A stretch of DNA of 64,000 bases from Methylobacterium sp. Leaf117 (GTDB lineage Bacteria; Pseudomonadota; Alphaproteobacteria; Rhizobiales; Beijerinckiaceae): NCBI RefSeq assembly GCF_001422985.1, contig NZ_LMNL01000037.1:225332-289331 (forward strand). Direction: 5' to 3'. Both the position numbers and the translations under genes were made by a program. A model generated the notes under the pieces. That model was not told the DNA's origin, did no database searches, and was given only the letters and a program-made list of their open reading frames with translations. Shown here in pieces: positions 38,911-47,157 of this stretch; the first letter of the stretch is position 1; each line of letters begins with the position of its first letter.

Positions 38911-39876
38911 CTACTCCGCCGCCTGGGGCAGGCGCCCGCCGGTGGGGCCGTTCCCGCCGGTCGGACGGGCCTGCGCCTTCACGCCCGAGAGCATCAGGCC
39001 GAGATAGATCAGCACCGGCGTCGAGACGAAGATCGCCGAGTAGGTGCAGATCACCACGCCCGCCAGCATCACGATGGCGAAGCCCTTGATCGCCTCGCCG
39101 CCGAACAGCACCAGGGCCAGCAGCGACAGGAAGGCCGAGGTCGCGGTCATCACCGTGCGGGACATGGTGGAGTTGATCGAGAGGTTGAGGAGTTCCACCG
39201 TCGGAATGGTCTTGTAGCGCCGCATCAGCTCGCGGGTCCGGTCGAACACCACCACGGTCTCGTTGAGCGAGTAGCCCACGATGGTGAGGATCGCGGCGAT
39301 CGAGGTCATGTTGAACTCGATGCGGGTGATGACGAAGACGCCGAGCGTCAGCACGATGTCGTGCAGCGTGCCCACGATGGCGCCCAGAGCCAGCTCCCGC
39401 TCGAAACGGAACCAGAGGTAGAACAGCACGGCCAGCACCGAGAGCACGACGCCGATGGTGCCGGACTGCACGAGCTCGCCCGAGACGCGCGGCCCCACGG
39501 TCTCGGTGCGGCGGAACTCGTAATCGGCGTCGAAGGCGGCATGCGCCTTCTGCATCACGGCGGTCTGGCCCTGCTCGCCCGGCTGGAGCGGGAAGCGCAC
39601 CAGCACCGTGCCCTCGCCGCCGAGTTCCTGCACCTCGGTCTCGCCGAAGCCGAAGCCGTTCGCCGTATGGCGGACGGTGCCGACATCGGCCGTCTTCGAC
39701 TTCGCCTGCAGCTCCACCAGGGTGCCGCCCTTGAAGTCGATGCCGAAATTCAGCCCCACCGTCAGGAACAGCACCACCGTCGCCACCGACATGAAGGCCG
39801 AGAGCGGGAAGGTGAAGCGCCGGAAGCGCATGAAGTCGACGTGCGACTCGTCGGGCCAGAGGCGGAGCAGGCGCAT
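38911..39876 (-). CDS. secF: Protein translocase subunit SecF
   Basis: A 321-aa RND-superfamily membrane protein with six transmembrane segments. Readable motifs are VGLNFGIDFKGGTLVELQAK, GYSLNETVVVFDRTRE (helix 4) and STMSRTVMTATSAFLSLLAL. With SecD and YajC it pulls preproteins across the membrane using the proton gradient. The Asp/Arg in NETVVVFDRTRE is the conserved core. Confidence 0.95.
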   Translation of the reverse strand: MRLLRLWPDESHVDFMRFRRFTFPLSAFMSVATVVLFLTVGLNFGIDFKGGTLVELQAKSKTADVGTVRHTANGFGFGETEVQELGGEGTVLVRFPLQPGEQGQTAVMQKAHAAFDADYEFRRTETVGPRVSGELVQSGTIGVVLSVLAVLFYLWFRFERELALGAIVGTLHDIVLTLGVFVITRIEFNMTSIAAILTIVGYSLNETVVVFDRTRELMRRYKTIPTVELLNLSINSTMSRTVMTATSAFLSLLALVLFGGEAIKGFAIVMLAGVVICTYSAIFVSTPVLIYLGLMLSGVKAQARPTGGNGPTGGRLPQAAE

Positions 39877-39942
39877 GATCGGTCTTTCGGCGATGAGGTC
39901 GAACGGAGGCCCGATGATCGCACACGCTGCCCCGGGCTCGGC

Positions 39943-40054
39943 GTCATTCCGGGGCGCCGAAGGCGAACCCGGAATCCAGAACCACGGATGGCGCCGGTCC
40001 TGCCGCGTCGGTGCGTCTGGATCCCGGACTCCGCTTCGCGGCCCCGGGATGACG
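39943..40054. repeat. REP-like palindrome pair, locus 2
   Basis: Form A at 39943-39980 and inverted form B at about 40014-40054, separated by about 34 nt, in the 310-nt gap between secD and secF. The rest of the gap contains short GAACGGCAG-type direct repeats (about 40138-40195) and no gene. The insertion splits an operon that is usually contiguous. Confidence 0.85.
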
Positions 40055-40186
40055 CGGTGACGTGACGACCGTGCGGATCACGCGAAAACCGGATCGACCT
40101 CCCTTTGCAAGCAGTGAACGGACGGACAGCGAAGTTCAGAACGGCCAGACTTTTAGAACGGCAGAGCCTTTGGAACGGCAGGGCGT

Positions 40187-41794
40187 CTAGAACGGAAGGG
40201 CTTTGGGCCGGGCCATGTTGTACCACAGGGCGATCATCATGCGGGTCAGGGTCACGGCGGTGATGACCGTGGTGAGGATGCCGAGGATGAACACCACGGC
40301 GAAGCCCTTCACCGGGCCGGAGCCGAGGAAGAACAGGATCAGGGCGGCGATCGCCATGGTCGAGTTCGAATCGATGATGGTGGCGAAGGCCTTGTCGAAG
40401 CCGGCCTGGAGCGCCGACACGATGGAGCGCCCGGCCCGCACCTCCTCGCGCACGCGCTCGTAGATCAGCACGTTGGAATCCACCGCCGTGCCGATGGTGA
40501 GCACGATGCCGGCGATGCCCGGCAGGGTCATGGTCGCCTCCAGCACCGACATCAGGCCGAGGATGAGGCCCACATGGACGATGAGGGCGATGTTGGCGAA
40601 GAAGCCGAACACCCCGTAGGTGGCGAACATGAAGACGACCACGAGGGCGCCCGCCACCAGGGTCGCCAGCTTGCCGGCCTGGATCGAGTCGCGGCCGAGG
40701 CCGGGGCCGACCACGCGGCGCTCGACCACGGTGAACTTGGCCGGCAGGGCGCCGGCCCGCAGCAGCACCGACAGGTCGTTGGCCTGCTGCACCGTGAAGT
40801 TTCCGGTGATCTGGCCGGAGCCGCCGGTGATCGGCGTGTTGATGCGGGGGGCCGAGACCACCTCGTTGTCGAGCACGATCGCCATGCGGCGGCCGACATT
40901 CTCGGAGGTCGCCTGGCCGAAGCGCTGGGCGCCTTTCAGGTTGAACTTGAAGCTGACCATCGGCTCCTGGGTCTGATGGTCGAAGGCCGGCTGCGCGTCG
41001 ATGAGGTCGCCGCCATCGGCCATGATCCGGCGCTCGACCGGGACCCGGGCCCCCTTCTCGTCGCGGGATGGCAGCAGATCGACGTCACCCGAGGGCGAAT
41101 CGGCCAGCATGCGGAATTCGAGCTTGGCGGTGGAGCCGAGGAGCTTCTCCAGGCGCTCCGGGTTCTGCTCGCCCGGCACCTGGATCAGGATGCGGTCGGC
41201 CCCCTGCTGCTGGATCGACGGCTCGGTGGTGCCGGTGGAATCGAGGCGGCGGCGGATGACCTCGATGCCCTGGCTCACGGCGCGGCGGGTGCGCTCGGTG
41301 ATGCCGGCCTCGGTGAGGGTCATGCGGATCAGGCCATCGGGCTGCTCGGCGATGTCGAGGGTGCGCCCGGCGCCCTGGCCCACGAGGGGGTTGGCGATCG
41401 GCTGGGCGAGTTCGCGCAGCTTGGGCAGCAGCTTGGCGCGGGCGGCCGCGTCGGTGACGCGGACCTGGACGCCGCGCGGCAGGAGCTGGATGCCGCCCTC
41501 GGCCCGCACGCTCTCCTGCTGGAGGATGCGGCGGACGTCGTCGCGCAGGGCCTTGGCCTGCGAGGCGACGAGTTCGTTCTGGTCGACCTCCAGCAGCAGC
41601 TGCGAGCCGCCCTGGAGATCGAGGCCCAGCACGATGGCGCGCTGGGGCACGATCCAGCTCGGGAACCAGCCCGGCAGCGAGGCCATGAAGCCCTTGCGCT
41701 GCTCGGGCGAGAAGAAGCTCGGCACGGCGAGGCTGAGGCCGATCAGGATGACGGCCAGCGTCGTGACGATCTTAGTTCTCGAGAAGCGCAGCAT
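40187..41794 (-). CDS. secD: Protein translocase subunit SecD
   Basis: A 535-aa membrane protein: MLRFSRTKIVTTLAVILIGL (first helix), GLDLQGGSQLLLEVDQNELV, ILIQVPGEQNPERLEKLLGS (periplasmic P1 head) and GTAVDSNVLIYERVREEVRA with the conserved Asp-Arg in helix 4. Size agrees with alphaproteobacterial SecD. The start at 41794 precedes the first helix; the open frame upstream is not SecD-like. Confidence 0.96.
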   Translation of the reverse strand: MLRFSRTKIVTTLAVILIGLSLAVPSFFSPEQRKGFMASLPGWFPSWIVPQRAIVLGLDLQGGSQLLLEVDQNELVASQAKALRDDVRRILQQESVRAEGGIQLLPRGVQVRVTDAAARAKLLPKLRELAQPIANPLVGQGAGRTLDIAEQPDGLIRMTLTEAGITERTRRAVSQGIEVIRRRLDSTGTTEPSIQQQGADRILIQVPGEQNPERLEKLLGSTAKLEFRMLADSPSGDVDLLPSRDEKGARVPVERRIMADGGDLIDAQPAFDHQTQEPMVSFKFNLKGAQRFGQATSENVGRRMAIVLDNEVVSAPRINTPITGGSGQITGNFTVQQANDLSVLLRAGALPAKFTVVERRVVGPGLGRDSIQAGKLATLVAGALVVVFMFATYGVFGFFANIALIVHVGLILGLMSVLEATMTLPGIAGIVLTIGTAVDSNVLIYERVREEVRAGRSIVSALQAGFDKAFATIIDSNSTMAIAALILFFLGSGPVKGFAVVFILGILTTVITAVTLTRMMIALWYNMARPKALPF

Positions 41795-41871
41795 CCGCCG
41801 GTACCGTCCTGTGTCCGTGGGTTCAGTGGCGATGCGGGCCGAGGGCGGCGCGCATCGCGGGTCTTGAGCCG

Positions 41872-42207
41872 TCAGGCGGCCTTGACCGGCGCGCCCTTGA
41901 CGCGGACTTCGGAGATCATCGCGCGCACGACCTTGACGCGGACGTTGGGGGCGATCTCGACCTCGATCTCCGAGGCCTCGTCGGCGACCTTGGTGACGCG
42001 GCCGACAATGCCGCCGGTGGTCACGACGGTGTCGTCGCGGCGCACGTTCTTGACCATGTTCTGATGCTCCTTCACGCGGCGCTGCTGCGGGCGGAGGATC
42101 AGGAAGTACATGATGACGAAGATGAGGACGAACGGCACCACCTGCAAGGCGATGTCCGCTCCGCCAGCGGCCGAAACGGCCCCTTGCGCGAAGGCGGGGG
42201 TGATCAA
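41872..42207 (-). CDS. yajC: Preprotein translocase subunit YajC
   Basis: A 111-aa single-span protein: QVVPFVLIFVIMYFLILRPQ then QRRVKEHQNMVKNVRRDDTV, VVTTGGIVGRVTKVAD. YajC is an accessory to SecDF. It is first in the leftward yajC-secD-secF order, 77 nt before secD. Confidence 0.95.
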   Translation of the reverse strand: MITPAFAQGAVSAAGGADIALQVVPFVLIFVIMYFLILRPQQRRVKEHQNMVKNVRRDDTVVTTGGIVGRVTKVADEASEIEVEIAPNVRVKVVRAMISEVRVKGAPVKAA

Positions 42208-42461
42208 GCGGGTGACTCCTCAAGGATAGGGCCGGGTCCGCCAGACCCTCGTCGAGGGGGCGTCCGGGCTTGTCAAAAAGCGCGCGGACTATAGCCAGGG
42301 ACTAAGTGAAAGCAACGCCGCCCGGGTGAGGCGAATGGGTCGAGCCCCCGAAAGGGGCCGTCCGCCGCGCGATTTATCGGGTTCATGCCGATGGCCCGGC
42401 GCCGTAAAGGACCGGATCTTCCGCGATCTCCGCCCGCTTCCAGCCCGTTCGAGGAGCCCCC

Positions 42462-43385
42462 ATGACCGCCACGCCTCCCGCCGCCACGCTTCCCGCCGAC
42501 ACGCTTCCCGCCGGTGCCGCGACCCTCGCCGCGGTCCTGCCCGTCCTCGAGCGGATCGCCGCCGCTCTGGAGCGCGCCGCCCCCGTTCCCCCTGCCCCCG
42601 TCGACCTGACGGCGGCGGATGCCTTCCTGTGGGGGCCGGAGCGCCGGCTGATCCCGGTGCCGCGGGTCAACCGGGTGGCGATCGGGCTCCTCACCGGCAT
42701 CGACCGGGCCCGCGACACCCTGGTGGAGAACACGAGGCTGTTCGCCGCCGGCCTGCCGGCCAACAACGCGCTGCTGTGGGGCGCGCGCGGCATGGGCAAG
42801 TCGTCGCTGGTCAAGGCGGCGCATGCGGCCATCAACGCGGCCCGCGCCGACGGCGCCCTGCCCCTGAAGCTCGTCGAGATCCACCGCGAGGACATCGAGG
42901 CGCTGCCCGACCTGATGGCGACCCTCCGGGCCGACGCCCATCGCTGGATCGTCTTCTGCGACGACCTCTCCTTCGACGGCGACGACACCTCGTACAAGTC
43001 CCTGAAGACGGCGCTGGACGGCGGCATCGAGGGGCGCCCCGAGAACGTGCTGTTCTACGCCACTTCGAACCGGCGCCACCTGCTGGCCCGGGACATGGTA
43101 GAGAACGAGCGCTCCACGGCGATCAACCCCGGCGAGGCGGTGGAGGAGAAGGTCTCGCTGTCCGACCGCTTCGGCCTCTGGCTCGGCTTCCACAAGTGCA
43201 GCCAGGACGAGTATCTGGCGATGATCCGCGCCTACGTGGCGCGCCACGGCCTCAAGGCCGAGCCCGACCGGGTACGGGCCGAGGCCCTCGAATGGGCCAC
43301 CACCCGCGGCTCTCGCTCGGGCCGCACCGCGTTCCAGTTCATCCAGGATCTCGCCGGGCGCCTGGGGCAGCGGCTGGAGGGGTGA
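42462..43385 (+). CDS. DUF815 AAA+-type ATPase
   Basis: A 307-aa P-loop protein: ALLWGARGMGKSSLVKAAHA (Walker A), HRWIVFCDDLSFDGDDTSYK (Walker B), VLFYATSNRRHLLARDMVEN (sensor) and SLSDRFGLWLGFHKCSQDEY (arginine finger region). DUF815 proteins are widespread in proteobacteria with no assigned role. The first 40 residues are a low-complexity TATPPAATLPA-type tail. Confidence 0.85.
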   Translation: MTATPPAATLPADTLPAGAATLAAVLPVLERIAAALERAAPVPPAPVDLTAADAFLWGPERRLIPVPRVNRVAIGLLTGIDRARDTLVENTRLFAAGLPANNALLWGARGMGKSSLVKAAHAAINAARADGALPLKLVEIHREDIEALPDLMATLRADAHRWIVFCDDLSFDGDDTSYKSLKTALDGGIEGRPENVLFYATSNRRHLLARDMVENERSTAINPGEAVEEKVSLSDRFGLWLGFHKCSQDEYLAMIRAYVARHGLKAEPDRVRAEALEWATTRGSRSGRTAFQFIQDLAGRLGQRLEG

Positions 43386-43511
43386 GGACCCAGTCTCATC
43401 GTCACGCTTGCGCTGCGCCCGCTCAGAGACCGGATCATCGCGCCGCGCGGCCGCAAGTCAGGGCGATTGCACAGGCTGATCGGCTCATCGGAAACCCACG
43501 CGCAACACCGC

Positions 43512-43651
43512 GTCATCCCGGGGCCGCGCAGCGGAGTCCGGGATCCAGAAACACTGGTTTTGCAAGGTCTTGCACTCTCGGCGGCTCTGGATTGCACGCC
43601 GTTGGCGCGCGCCTTCGGATCCAGACTCACCTGCGGCGCTCCAGAATGCCA
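43512..43651. repeat. REP-like palindrome pair, locus 3
   Basis: A form-B element (begins GTCATCCCGGGGCCGCG) at 43512-43549 and a decayed form-A partner at about 43615-43651. It sits in the 478-nt gap between the DUF815 gene and the DUF3597 terminator; the rest of the gap has no gene. Confidence 0.7.
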
Positions 43652-43782
43652 GCGCGCCACTGGGCGCAGGCTCCGTCCGGTCTGCCGCGGATCGCAGATC
43701 GAACCTCCGACCGAGCCACACCGTCTTTATCAAGCCGCGTCCATCACGCAGCCATCCGTCCCGTCACGGCACGCGGTGACCC

Positions 43783-43814
43783 AAAAAAAGGGCAGGGAAC
43801 GCTGTCCCCTGCCC
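43783..43814 (-). terminator. Terminator of the DUF3597 gene
   Basis: On the minus strand a GGGCAGGGGA / TTCCCTGCCC stem is followed by seven T residues, about 50 nt past the stop of the DUF3597 gene. Confidence 0.85.
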
Positions 43815-43863
43815 CCTGGGGCGCGGCCCCCAATTCAGGCCGCGCCGAACGTCGGATGACCAA

Positions 43864-44277
43864 TTAATCCTTGAGGTCGGCCGGCACCTTGCCGCCATTC
43901 TCTTCCAGCTTCTTGATGACCTGCTTGTGCAGCCAGACGTTCATCGTGGCCGAGTCTTCCTTGTCGCCGGTGTAGTGCAGCTCGTCGGCGAGCTGCTTGC
44001 GGGCGGTGAGGCTCGAATCGAGGTCGAGGAGCTTCATCAGGTCGACGATCGAGGTGCGCCAGTTCAGGCTCTGCGAATTCTTCGCCGCCATGCCGTTGAG
44101 CACCTGCTCGACGTCGACGGGGCCGCCGGCCGGGGCGCCGGTGCTGGTCGGGGTCGAGGCGGGGGCATCCGAGCCGCCGGCGGAGGGCTGCGCGTTCGCT
44201 TCCGACGGCTTGGCCTGGGCATCTCCGCCGCCGAAGGGATGGAGGATCTTGCTGACGATGCTGCCGAGGAGGCTCAT
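43864..44277 (-). CDS. DUF3597 domain protein
   Basis: A 137-aa protein. Residues 1-12 (MSLLGSIVSKIL) are an amphipathic start, followed by a Pro/Ser/Ala-rich linker (15-50) and a C-terminal helical domain (VDVEQVLNGMAAKNSQSLNW, TSIVDLMKLLDLDSSLTARK, ADELHYTGDKEDSATMN), which is the DUF3597 signature. Function is unknown; some relatives carry a LysM domain, not seen here. An EcfG-type promoter lies upstream, so it is probably part of the general stress response. The start at 44277 has a GGAGG-like site before it. Confidence 0.85.
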   Translation of the reverse strand: MSLLGSIVSKILHPFGGGDAQAKPSEANAQPSAGGSDAPASTPTSTGAPAGGPVDVEQVLNGMAAKNSQSLNWRTSIVDLMKLLDLDSSLTARKQLADELHYTGDKEDSATMNVWLHKQVIKKLEENGGKVPADLKD

Positions 44278-44329
44278 AACAGGTGTTCCCTCAATCTCAC
44301 GTCGGCGGCCGGTGCCGCGACGGGGTGAC

Positions 44330-44354
44330 AACGGGGTGAGTCCGGACGCGTTCC
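44330..44354 (-). promoter_or_regulatory. EcfG-type promoter of the DUF3597 gene
   Basis: Read on the minus strand, GGAAC (44354-44350) and CGTT (44333-44330) are separated by 16 nt, the alphaproteobacterial general stress response consensus. The -10 element is 52 nt from the DUF3597 start codon. Confidence 0.7.
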
Positions 44355-44641
44355 CGTAACGGCACAGATCACCGGGCGACGCGGGGGAATCCGAGGGGCT
44401 GCCGACCTTGCCGGGCAGCCCGCTTCCCTTCGATGGTGGGAGATTCATCTTCTCTCCCGAGCATTCCGCGGAGATGAAAACGCCAAACATCCGGGCTGGA
44501 ACGTCGAGACCGGAGCGGATTCTTGCGCTGCGGCCCCGTGCATGCCACTGCGCGGCATCCTCCTTGCCGGCCCCACGCCGCCGCACGCCGTCCCGCCGCG
44601 TGCGCGCCCGGGTTCGGCCCGTCCCTGACCGGAACCCCCCG

Positions 44642-45691
44642 ATGCGCCCCACCCGCCGTACCGTGACCCTCGCCGCGACTTTTGCCGCGTCCCTCGCCGC
44701 CGGAGCGGGCCTGCTCGCCGCCGCCCCGGCGGCGGCGCAGACCGCCACGCCCGTGCCGGTCCGCATCGGCGTCATCCCGGTGATCGGCGCGGCGCCGGTC
44801 TTCGTGGCCAACGGCGAGGGCTGGCTCAAGGAGGCGGGCCTCGCCCCCACCTTCACCACCTTCGAATCCGGCCCGAACATGATCCAGGCCCTGGCCTCCG
44901 GCACCATCGACGTCTACGTCGCCGGCGTGGCGCCGCTGGCCGTCGCCCGCACCAAGGGCATCGACGTGCGGGTGGTGGCCGCCACCGCCATCGAGGAGAT
45001 GGTGTTCGTGGCCGGCCCGAAGCTCGCCCCCTACTTCGCGAACGGCGCCGACAAGGCCGAGGCCTTCGCGCAGTTCCGGGCCAAGGAGGGCAAACCCGCC
45101 CGCCTCGCCACGCAGCCGCCGGGCTCGGTGCCCAACACCACCCTGCAGCACTGGCTCTGGCAGGTGGCGAAGGCCGACAAGGCCAATGCCGAGGTGGTGC
45201 CGATGGGCATCGACGCGACCCAGCAGGCCATGCTGGCCGGGGCCGTCGACGGCGCCTCGATCCGCGAGCCGGCGCTGACCATCGTGCAGATGCGCAACCC
45301 CGCCATCAAGCTGATCGCCACCGGCGGCGAGATGTTCCCGGACCAGCCGGGCACGGTGGTGGGCGTGTTCGGCGCCTTCGCCGACAAGAACCCGGCCGCG
45401 GTGGAGGGCCTGGTGAAGGCCGTGATGCGCGCCACCGAACTCCTGACGCGCGATCCGGCCCGCGCGGCCAAGCCGGTGGAAGCGGCGCTCGGCAAGGGCA
45501 TCACCGACATCGCCACCATCACCAAGGCGCTGACCTCGCCGGCCGCGAAGTTCACCGCCGACCCGCGCCAGATCATCGCCGCGACCAAGGCGATGCAGGC
45601 CTACCAGGTCTCCATCGGCACCCTCGACAAGGACGTGCCCCTCGAGGGCCTGTTCGAGCCGAAATACTACGAGGCCGCCACGAAGCGCTGA
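44642..45691 (+). CDS. ABC transporter substrate-binding protein (NMT1/SsuA-TauA type), orphan
   Basis: A 349-aa periplasmic protein with a signal peptide ending APAAAQT (about residue 32). The type II binding fold is evident: PVRIGVIPVIGAAPVFVANG, GWLKEAGLAPTFTTFESGPN, ALASGTIDVYVAGVAPLAVA and RLATQPPGSVPNTTLQHWLW. The NMT1-like fold commonly binds taurine, aliphatic sulfonates, nitrate or pyrimidine-like ligands. No permease or ATPase lies beside it, so its partners must be elsewhere. Confidence 0.85.
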   Translation: MRPTRRTVTLAATFAASLAAGAGLLAAAPAAAQTATPVPVRIGVIPVIGAAPVFVANGEGWLKEAGLAPTFTTFESGPNMIQALASGTIDVYVAGVAPLAVARTKGIDVRVVAATAIEEMVFVAGPKLAPYFANGADKAEAFAQFRAKEGKPARLATQPPGSVPNTTLQHWLWQVAKADKANAEVVPMGIDATQQAMLAGAVDGASIREPALTIVQMRNPAIKLIATGGEMFPDQPGTVVGVFGAFADKNPAAVEGLVKAVMRATELLTRDPARAAKPVEAALGKGITDIATITKALTSPAAKFTADPRQIIAATKAMQAYQVSIGTLDKDVPLEGLFEPKYYEAATKR

Positions 45692-45700
45692 CGCATCCCG

Positions 45701-46090
45701 TCAGCCCCGGTCCCGGGCGCGCTGCGCCTGGGTGAGCCCGCCATAGCCCCAGGCTTCCGCCGGCACCGCGTCGACCACCACGTAGGTGGCGAGGGGCAGG
45801 CCCGCCCCGAGAGTCCCGGCGAGCAGCCGATGCGCCGCCGCGATGAAATCCGCGATCGGCGCCGGGCCGTTGCTGCCGGCCGTGATCGTGGCCACGAGAT
45901 GGGCCGCGACGGCCACGGGCACGGCCCCGACGCTCCAGGCGCCCGACGCCGTGCCCTCCACCACGACCGCCGTGAGGTCGGCGCGCTTGCCCAGAACCTC
46001 GGCCATCAGGGTCGTGACGCCGGCTTGGAGCGCGGCCACGGCCTCGTCGCGTGGAGGTGGGCCGGCCAGGGTGATGCGGACGAACGGCAT
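45701..46090 (-). CDS. Tautomerase-family protein (4-oxalocrotonate tautomerase type)
   Basis: A 129-aa protein starting MPFVRITLAGPP, so Pro1 would be exposed after Met removal, the catalytic base of the family. It is about twice the length of a 4-OT monomer and reads as two beta-alpha-beta halves (VAALQAGVTTLMAEVLGKRA; PIADFIAAAHRLLAGTLGAG). It is divergent from a LysR gene with possible operators between. The substrate is unknown. The start at 46090 is set by the Pro1 rule. Confidence 0.82.
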   Translation of the reverse strand: MPFVRITLAGPPPRDEAVAALQAGVTTLMAEVLGKRADLTAVVVEGTASGAWSVGAVPVAVAAHLVATITAGSNGPAPIADFIAAAHRLLAGTLGAGLPLATYVVVDAVPAEAWGYGGLTQAQRARDRG

Positions 46091-46162
46091 GGAGGTCTCC
46101 CGGGGCTGTCGCTGCACGGCGGGTCCGTGTTGACGCCCACAGGCTTAGGCGCGCAGAACACG

Positions 46163-46191
46163 CGCGAAAATCGCGAAGATCCGAACGGATC
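46163..46191. promoter_or_regulatory. Candidate LysR operators between the tautomerase and LysR genes
   Basis: Two dyads lie side by side in the 116-nt divergent gap: CGCGA-AAA-TCGCG (46163-46175) and GATCCG-AA-CGGATC (46178-46191). LysR regulators typically bind such dyads near their own promoter and that of the divergent gene. Confidence 0.4.
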
Positions 46192-46206
46192 GTTTGGGAA
46201 ACCCGA

Positions 46207-47121
46207 ATGGTCGCGCCGACCGCCCTCGACCTCGATGCCCTGCGCAGCTTCGTCACCGGGATCGATCTCGGCAGCTTCGCCAAGGCCGCCGACCGCCTCG
46301 CCCGCTCGCCCTCGGCGGTCAGCCTGCAGCTCCGCAAGCTGGAGACCCAGGTCGGCCGGCCGCTGACCCGGAAATCCGGCCGGGGCCTCGCCCTGACCGA
46401 GGCCGGCGAAGCCCTCCTGGGTCCGGCCCGGCATCTCCTCGCCCTCAACGACGAGACCCTGGCCCGGCTGCGCGAACCGGCGCTGGCCGGCAGCGTCCGC
46501 CTCGGCCTGCCGCAGGATTTCGCCGAGACCTGGCTGCCGGACCTCCTCGGTCCGTTCGCGCGCCAGCATCCCGCGGTGCGGGTCGACGTGCTGGTGGAGG
46601 GCAACACCGCCCTGCTGGCGGGATTCCAGGCCGGGCGTCTCGACCTCGTGCTGGCCTGGGACGCCGTCGCCGCGGATTCCGGGGCTTCGACGGCGGCGCT
46701 CTGGCCGGGTCCGGCCCCCCTCGCCCGGCGCGATCTGCCGATGGCCTGGATCGGCCCGCGCGACGGCTTCGTGCGCGATCCCGGCACGCCCCTGCCCCTG
46801 GTCGCCTTCGCGGCGCCGTGCCTGTTTCGCCAGGCGGGTCTGCGGGCCCTCGACGGGGCCGCGATCCCGTGGCGGGTCGCCTTCACCTCGCCGAGCCTGA
46901 GCGGCCTCTGGGCCGCGGTGGGGGCCGGTCTCGGCATCGCCCTGCGGGTGCCGCACGGCCTGCCGCCGGGATTGCGGGCTCTGGAACCCGACGCGGCGAA
47001 CCTGCCGGCGCTGCCCCGGATCGGTCTCGCCCTGCGGGTCTCGACCGCGCGCCGCTCCCCGGCGCTGGACCGCTTGGCAGAGCTGCTGCGCGCCGCGATG
47101 GCTCCAAACCTGTTCGGCTAA
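46207..47121 (+). CDS. LysR-family transcriptional regulator
   Basis: A 304-aa regulator. The winged helix-turn-helix is at residues 9-67 (LDALRSFVTGIDLGSFAKAA, LARSPSAVSLQLRKLETQVG), followed by the effector domain (VRLGLPQDFAETWLPDLLGP). It is divergent from the tautomerase gene, the usual arrangement for a LysR regulator and its target. Confidence 0.92.
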   Translation: MVAPTALDLDALRSFVTGIDLGSFAKAADRLARSPSAVSLQLRKLETQVGRPLTRKSGRGLALTEAGEALLGPARHLLALNDETLARLREPALAGSVRLGLPQDFAETWLPDLLGPFARQHPAVRVDVLVEGNTALLAGFQAGRLDLVLAWDAVAADSGASTAALWPGPAPLARRDLPMAWIGPRDGFVRDPGTPLPLVAFAAPCLFRQAGLRALDGAAIPWRVAFTSPSLSGLWAAVGAGLGIALRVPHGLPPGLRALEPDAANLPALPRIGLALRVSTARRSPALDRLAELLRAAMAPNLFG

Positions 47122-47157
47122 GCGTCTGTTCGGCCGAGAGGCTGGTCGCCCGAGGGC

